NCBI RefSeq assembly: GCF_036967205.1
Contig: NZ_CP146022.1
Coordinates: 4,464,001-4,528,000, forward strand
Length of the DNA: 64,000 nucleotides
Source: Streptomyces sp. Q6
GTDB taxonomy: Bacteria; Actinomycetota; Actinomycetes; Streptomycetales; Streptomycetaceae
Direction: 5' to 3'
The notes below the pieces were generated by a model. It saw only the letters and a list, made by a program, of their open reading frames with translations. It was not told the origin of the DNA and made no database searches. Of this stretch, positions 63,953 to 64,000 are shown in pieces (within the stretch, counting starts at the first letter, position 1; the number at the start of each line of letters is the position of its first letter). Made by a program: the position numbers and the translations under genes.

Positions 63953-64000
63953 GGCGAGCAGCATCGCGCGACGTGGTGACCGCCGTCGGCCGGTTGCCCG

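Overview
This is a high-GC actinobacterial chromosome segment, almost certainly Streptomyces. Start codons are often GTG, third codon positions are strongly G/C, and adjacent genes overlap by ATGA or GTGA. The backbone carries a dnaK-grpE-dnaJ-hspR operon with HspR (HAIR) operators, HspR-linked clpB, WhiB-like and LuxR-type regulators, an LCP protein, and the core genes pyrE, fba, kynA/kynU and purA.

Layout. 1-2.6 kb: FG-GAP repeat secreted proteins, one of them a broken remnant. 2.6-4.9 kb: an EtfD-type Fe-S membrane oxidoreductase. 5.2-11.4 kb: a compact cell-wall glycopolymer cluster (sugar-nucleotide SDR, WecA/MraY-like transferase, shortened FkbM-like protein, two GT-B proteins, LCP ligase, GT2). 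11.5-15.9 kb: the dnaK heat-shock operon. 15.9-18.0 kb: a secreted protein and a GNAT. 18.0-28.7 kb: a minus-strand siphovirus-type tail module. 28.9-35.6 kb: accessory genes, including an XRE regulator, an orphan sugar-binding lipoprotein, and two tandem LuxR-type regulators divergent from a small secreted peptide gene. 35.6-64 kb: core genes (PPOX protein, clpB, YbjN, aminotransferases, spermidine-synthase-like protein, pyrE, fba, kynurenine pathway, two-component system, P450, ABC exporter with MarR regulator, lipid kinase, purA).

The most unusual element is the tail module at 18.0-28.7 kb. It has a tail terminator, major tail protein, tail chaperones with a -1 slippery site, a very short tape measure, distal tail and hub proteins, a probable receptor-binding protein, an endolysin, a holin and a holin-associated membrane protein. 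I see no capsid, portal, terminase, integrase or replication gene. A regulatory set (WhiB-like, zinc-ribbon and AlpA-like proteins) precedes it, and a perfect GAAC-N4-GTTC SOS-type palindrome lies just upstream of the whiB-like start. The simplest reading is a DNA-damage-inducible, non-contractile tailocin-like particle (inference). A second candidate new system is the pair of LuxR-type regulators facing a secreted peptide with two DLHWG motifs and a translationally coupled Rieske-like protein without cluster ligands.

Data quality. Eight genes (nine sites) show reading-frame breaks. Each is repaired by adding one base in a short G or C run, and protein similarity continues across the break. 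I treat these as probable sequencing or assembly deletions and give whole-gene spans.
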